The position numbers and the translations under genes were made by a program. Of a stretch of 64,000 nt of DNA, positions 62,945 through 64,000 are shown in pieces. Source of the DNA: Lagopus muta. Its lineage: Eukaryota > Chordata > Aves > Galliformes > Phasianidae. The DNA lies in the NCBI RefSeq assembly GCF_023343835.1, contig NC_064435.1, positions 77,758,134 to 77,822,133 of the forward strand. The letters are read 5' to 3'. The number at the start of each line of letters is the position of its first letter. Position 1 is the first letter of the stretch. The notes beneath the pieces are model-generated. The model had not been told where the DNA came from. It did not search any database and worked only from the letters and a program-made list of their open reading frames with translations.

Positions 62945-62954
62945 TTTTTTTTTT
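62848..62954. repeat. 107-nt uninterrupted pyrimidine tract
   Basis: No purine occurs on the plus strand over 107 nt. A long T run is followed by C/T mixed sequence, a (TC)n stretch of about ten units, and another T run. It ends about 25 bp before the CCAAT box. Homopurine-homopyrimidine tracts at promoters can form triplex (H-DNA) and bind GAGA-type or poly-pyrimidine factors. Confidence 0.9.
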
Positions 62955-62976
62955 ATTAATCAGGAGCGCTGAATGG

Positions 62977-63034
62977 AAACCAATCAGATAGAGAGCCCCC
63001 TCGGCTCGGGCTGCCTGCATGCGGGAGTTAAAAA
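62977..63034 (+). promoter_or_regulatory. Core promoter: CCAAT box and TATA-like box
   Basis: AAACCAATCAGA at 62977-62988 fits the NF-Y consensus on the plus strand. About 45 bp downstream TTAAAAA at 63028-63034 is a TATA-like element. This spacing would place the start site near 63058-63065, consistent with CCAAT at about -80 and TATA at about -30. The start itself is inferred. Confidence 0.55.
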
Positions 63035-63057
63035 GTGCTGCCGGTCGAGCGGCAGCC

Positions 63058-63139
63058 CCAGTGAGCGGCGGGGAGGCTGAGAGCGGGCAGCAGGGGCCGG
63101 GAGCCGCCGCCACCCATCCCAGCTCGGCCCTACGAGCCG
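63058..63139 (+). other. Putative non-coding first exon of a gene continuing beyond the window
   Basis: From the inferred start to a good splice donor: 'ctacgagccg' then 'gtaagagcc', with GT at 63140-63141. The 82-nt exon has no ATG, so it would be 5' untranslated, and the start codon must lie in a later exon beyond base 64000. It is very GC-rich with CCGCCGCC-type sequence, usual for vertebrate 5' UTRs. I cannot identify the gene from this exon. The 5' end is approximate and upstream starts within the island are possible. Confidence 0.5.
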
Positions 63140-64000
63140 GTAAGAGCCGGGCTGTGCGCCCCGCGCACCGAGCTTCGGCCGTCACCAGGCGGTCGCCTTC
63201 CCTTTCTTCTTTTTTTTTTTTTTTTTCTTTTTTTTTTTTTCTTGTGATTAATGTATTATTATTTTTACTGCGCTCATTGGGAATGCTACTGGGTGGGGGG
63301 GGAGGGGTGTCCATCACTTCTTTCGCAAAGTTGGCGGCTGTCTGGCGGGGGCTCCGCGGCTGCGCCGGGTTTCGTCCCCCGGGGGCTGCGGGAGCCGCGC
63401 TCGCGTGCGCTGAGTCGAGGAAAGGATGCGGCGCTATGCTGAGGGCTGTGATGGGCAGCAAAGCGCTGGGGGCGAGGGACGAGTGAAGGCGGGTGGACGG
63501 GTCGCATGGTTAGAAAAGTATTAATAACAAGAATGATGATGATGGAAAAGGAGAAGCATGATAAGAGCCAAGGTTGTTTTCTTTTTCTTTTTTTTTTTTT
63601 TTTCTTTTTCATTTGTAAAAAAAAAAAACTGTGTTGGCTTCTTGGCGCTACCTAGTCTCAGTGAAATGGATACAGGGCAAAGCCCTTCAGATCACAAGCA
63701 AAAGGCAAAGTGCAGAGCTGGATGTGGAGCAGTGCTGAGACAAGCGCTCTCCCGGCACAAAGAAGGGGCAAAGGGAGGGGGGACCTGGGGTTGCTGCAGG
63801 GATTGGCAAATGTGAAAGGCTTCATCTGGGGAAGGAAGAGGTTGGGGAGTGGTGAAGGTGGGGGAAAAAAGGGGGTAGGCATGCAGGCATTTTGCAGAAG
63901 AAAAGTTGGATAATTGCAGGAAAAAAAAAAAGTGTTGAATTTGGTTGTTGTCAATGTTTCTAAGGAGCTGGTAGCATACTTTGTATGTCAGATAGATTGA
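63140..64000 (+). other. Start of inferred intron 1
   Basis: After the donor the CpG island continues to about 63480 and then fades. It holds a 48-nt pure pyrimidine tract at 63196-63243 and another T-rich tract at 63577-63610, and G/A-rich sequence from 63770 to 63880. No acceptor with a coding exon is evident before the window ends. Confidence 0.45.
63196..63243. repeat. 48-nt pyrimidine tract
   Basis: Only C and T on the plus strand, mostly T, starting 57 bp after the splice donor. It could be mistaken for a polypyrimidine tract, but no useful AG acceptor with an exon follows. Confidence 0.85.

Larger units (their letters stand above)
62040..63480. promoter_or_regulatory. CpG island promoter region
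   Basis: GC content and CpG frequency rise sharply relative to the preceding 62 kb, with many CpGs throughout (for example 62190-62290, 62600-62820, 63035-63180, 63320-63480). This is the only CpG island in the window and marks a promoter, probably of a housekeeping or developmental gene. A CCAAT box, a TATA-like box and a donor site in plus orientation point to rightward transcription. Divergent transcription to the left is possible. Long open frames here (up to 278 codons on the minus strand) come from stop-poor GC-rich and homopolymer sequence. Confidence 0.85.

Noticed and set aside
62391-62972. 193-codon plus-strand open frame
   Set aside because: Crosses the C25 and T runs, yielding poly-Pro and poly-Phe. 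No domain and no support as a gene.
62625-63461. 278-codon minus-strand open frame in the CpG island
   Set aside because: It runs through the T/TC tract, giving long lysine and Arg-Glu runs, and through the splice donor on the other strand. Composition is explained by stop-poor GC-rich and homopolymer DNA.
63019-63486. 155-codon plus-strand open frame starting in the promoter
   Set aside because: Its ATG lies upstream of the inferred start site, and the frame runs through the donor at 63140 and a poly-Phe tract.
1-64000. CRISPR arrays, tRNA or rRNA genes, operons
   Set aside because: No regularly spaced repeats, no tRNA cloverleaf or rRNA sequence recognised, and the sequence is vertebrate nuclear DNA.

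Overview
The window looks like nuclear DNA from a galliform bird, chicken or a close relative. This rests on interspersed repeats I recognise by eye: several CR1 LINE 3' ends with the avian signature (one starting with three tandem 'tcacagaa'-type octamers), two fragments of the Tc1/mariner transposon Galluhop, which was described from chicken, a decayed avian ERVL-like LTR element, and the near absence of SINEs other than a few very old MIR-like copies. No bacterial, plasmid or phage features are present, and no protein-coding gene is visible. All open frames are short or low complexity, except those explained by decayed CR1, mariner or ERV sequence or by stop-poor CpG-island and pyrimidine-rich DNA.

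Layout. 1-17 kb: AT-rich unique DNA with five minus-strand or plus-strand CR1 fragments (3.0-4.35, 9.8-10.1, 12.2-13.5 and 15.35 kb), two of which keep pieces of the reverse-transcriptase frame. 17.4-18.6 kb: a partial LTR, a primer-binding-site-like stretch and an RNase H remnant of an ERV. 18.6-37 kb: mostly unique DNA with old MIR-like SINEs at 30.4, 33.8 and 35.6 kb and some blocks that look like conserved non-coding elements. 37.8-38.7 kb: a well-preserved CR1 tail and an older one. 38.7-47.9 kb: unique DNA with one ancient amniote repeat at 40.76 kb. 47.9-50.8 kb: two same-strand Galluhop fragments. 53.1-54.0 kb: a diverged pair of direct repeats about 150 bp long. 56.7-61.5 kb: another MIR-like copy and ancient CR1-type fragments.

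The functional centre is at the right edge. From about 62.04 to 63.48 kb there is a strong CpG island with a CCAAT box, a TATA-like box and a good 5' splice donor at 63139/63140, consistent with the promoter and a short non-coding first exon of a plus-strand gene whose coding part lies beyond the window. I cannot name that gene. The preceding 62 kb then reads as its upstream flank (or introns of longer isoforms). The core promoter holds a C25 run and a 107-nt uninterrupted pyrimidine tract.

I did not find a new genetic system here. The items most worth checking are the promoter and its tracts, the surviving MIR-like and other ancient repeats, the unexplained direct-repeat pair, and two exon-like segments. 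All repeat and regulatory calls come from reading the sequence and family knowledge; no alignment was run.
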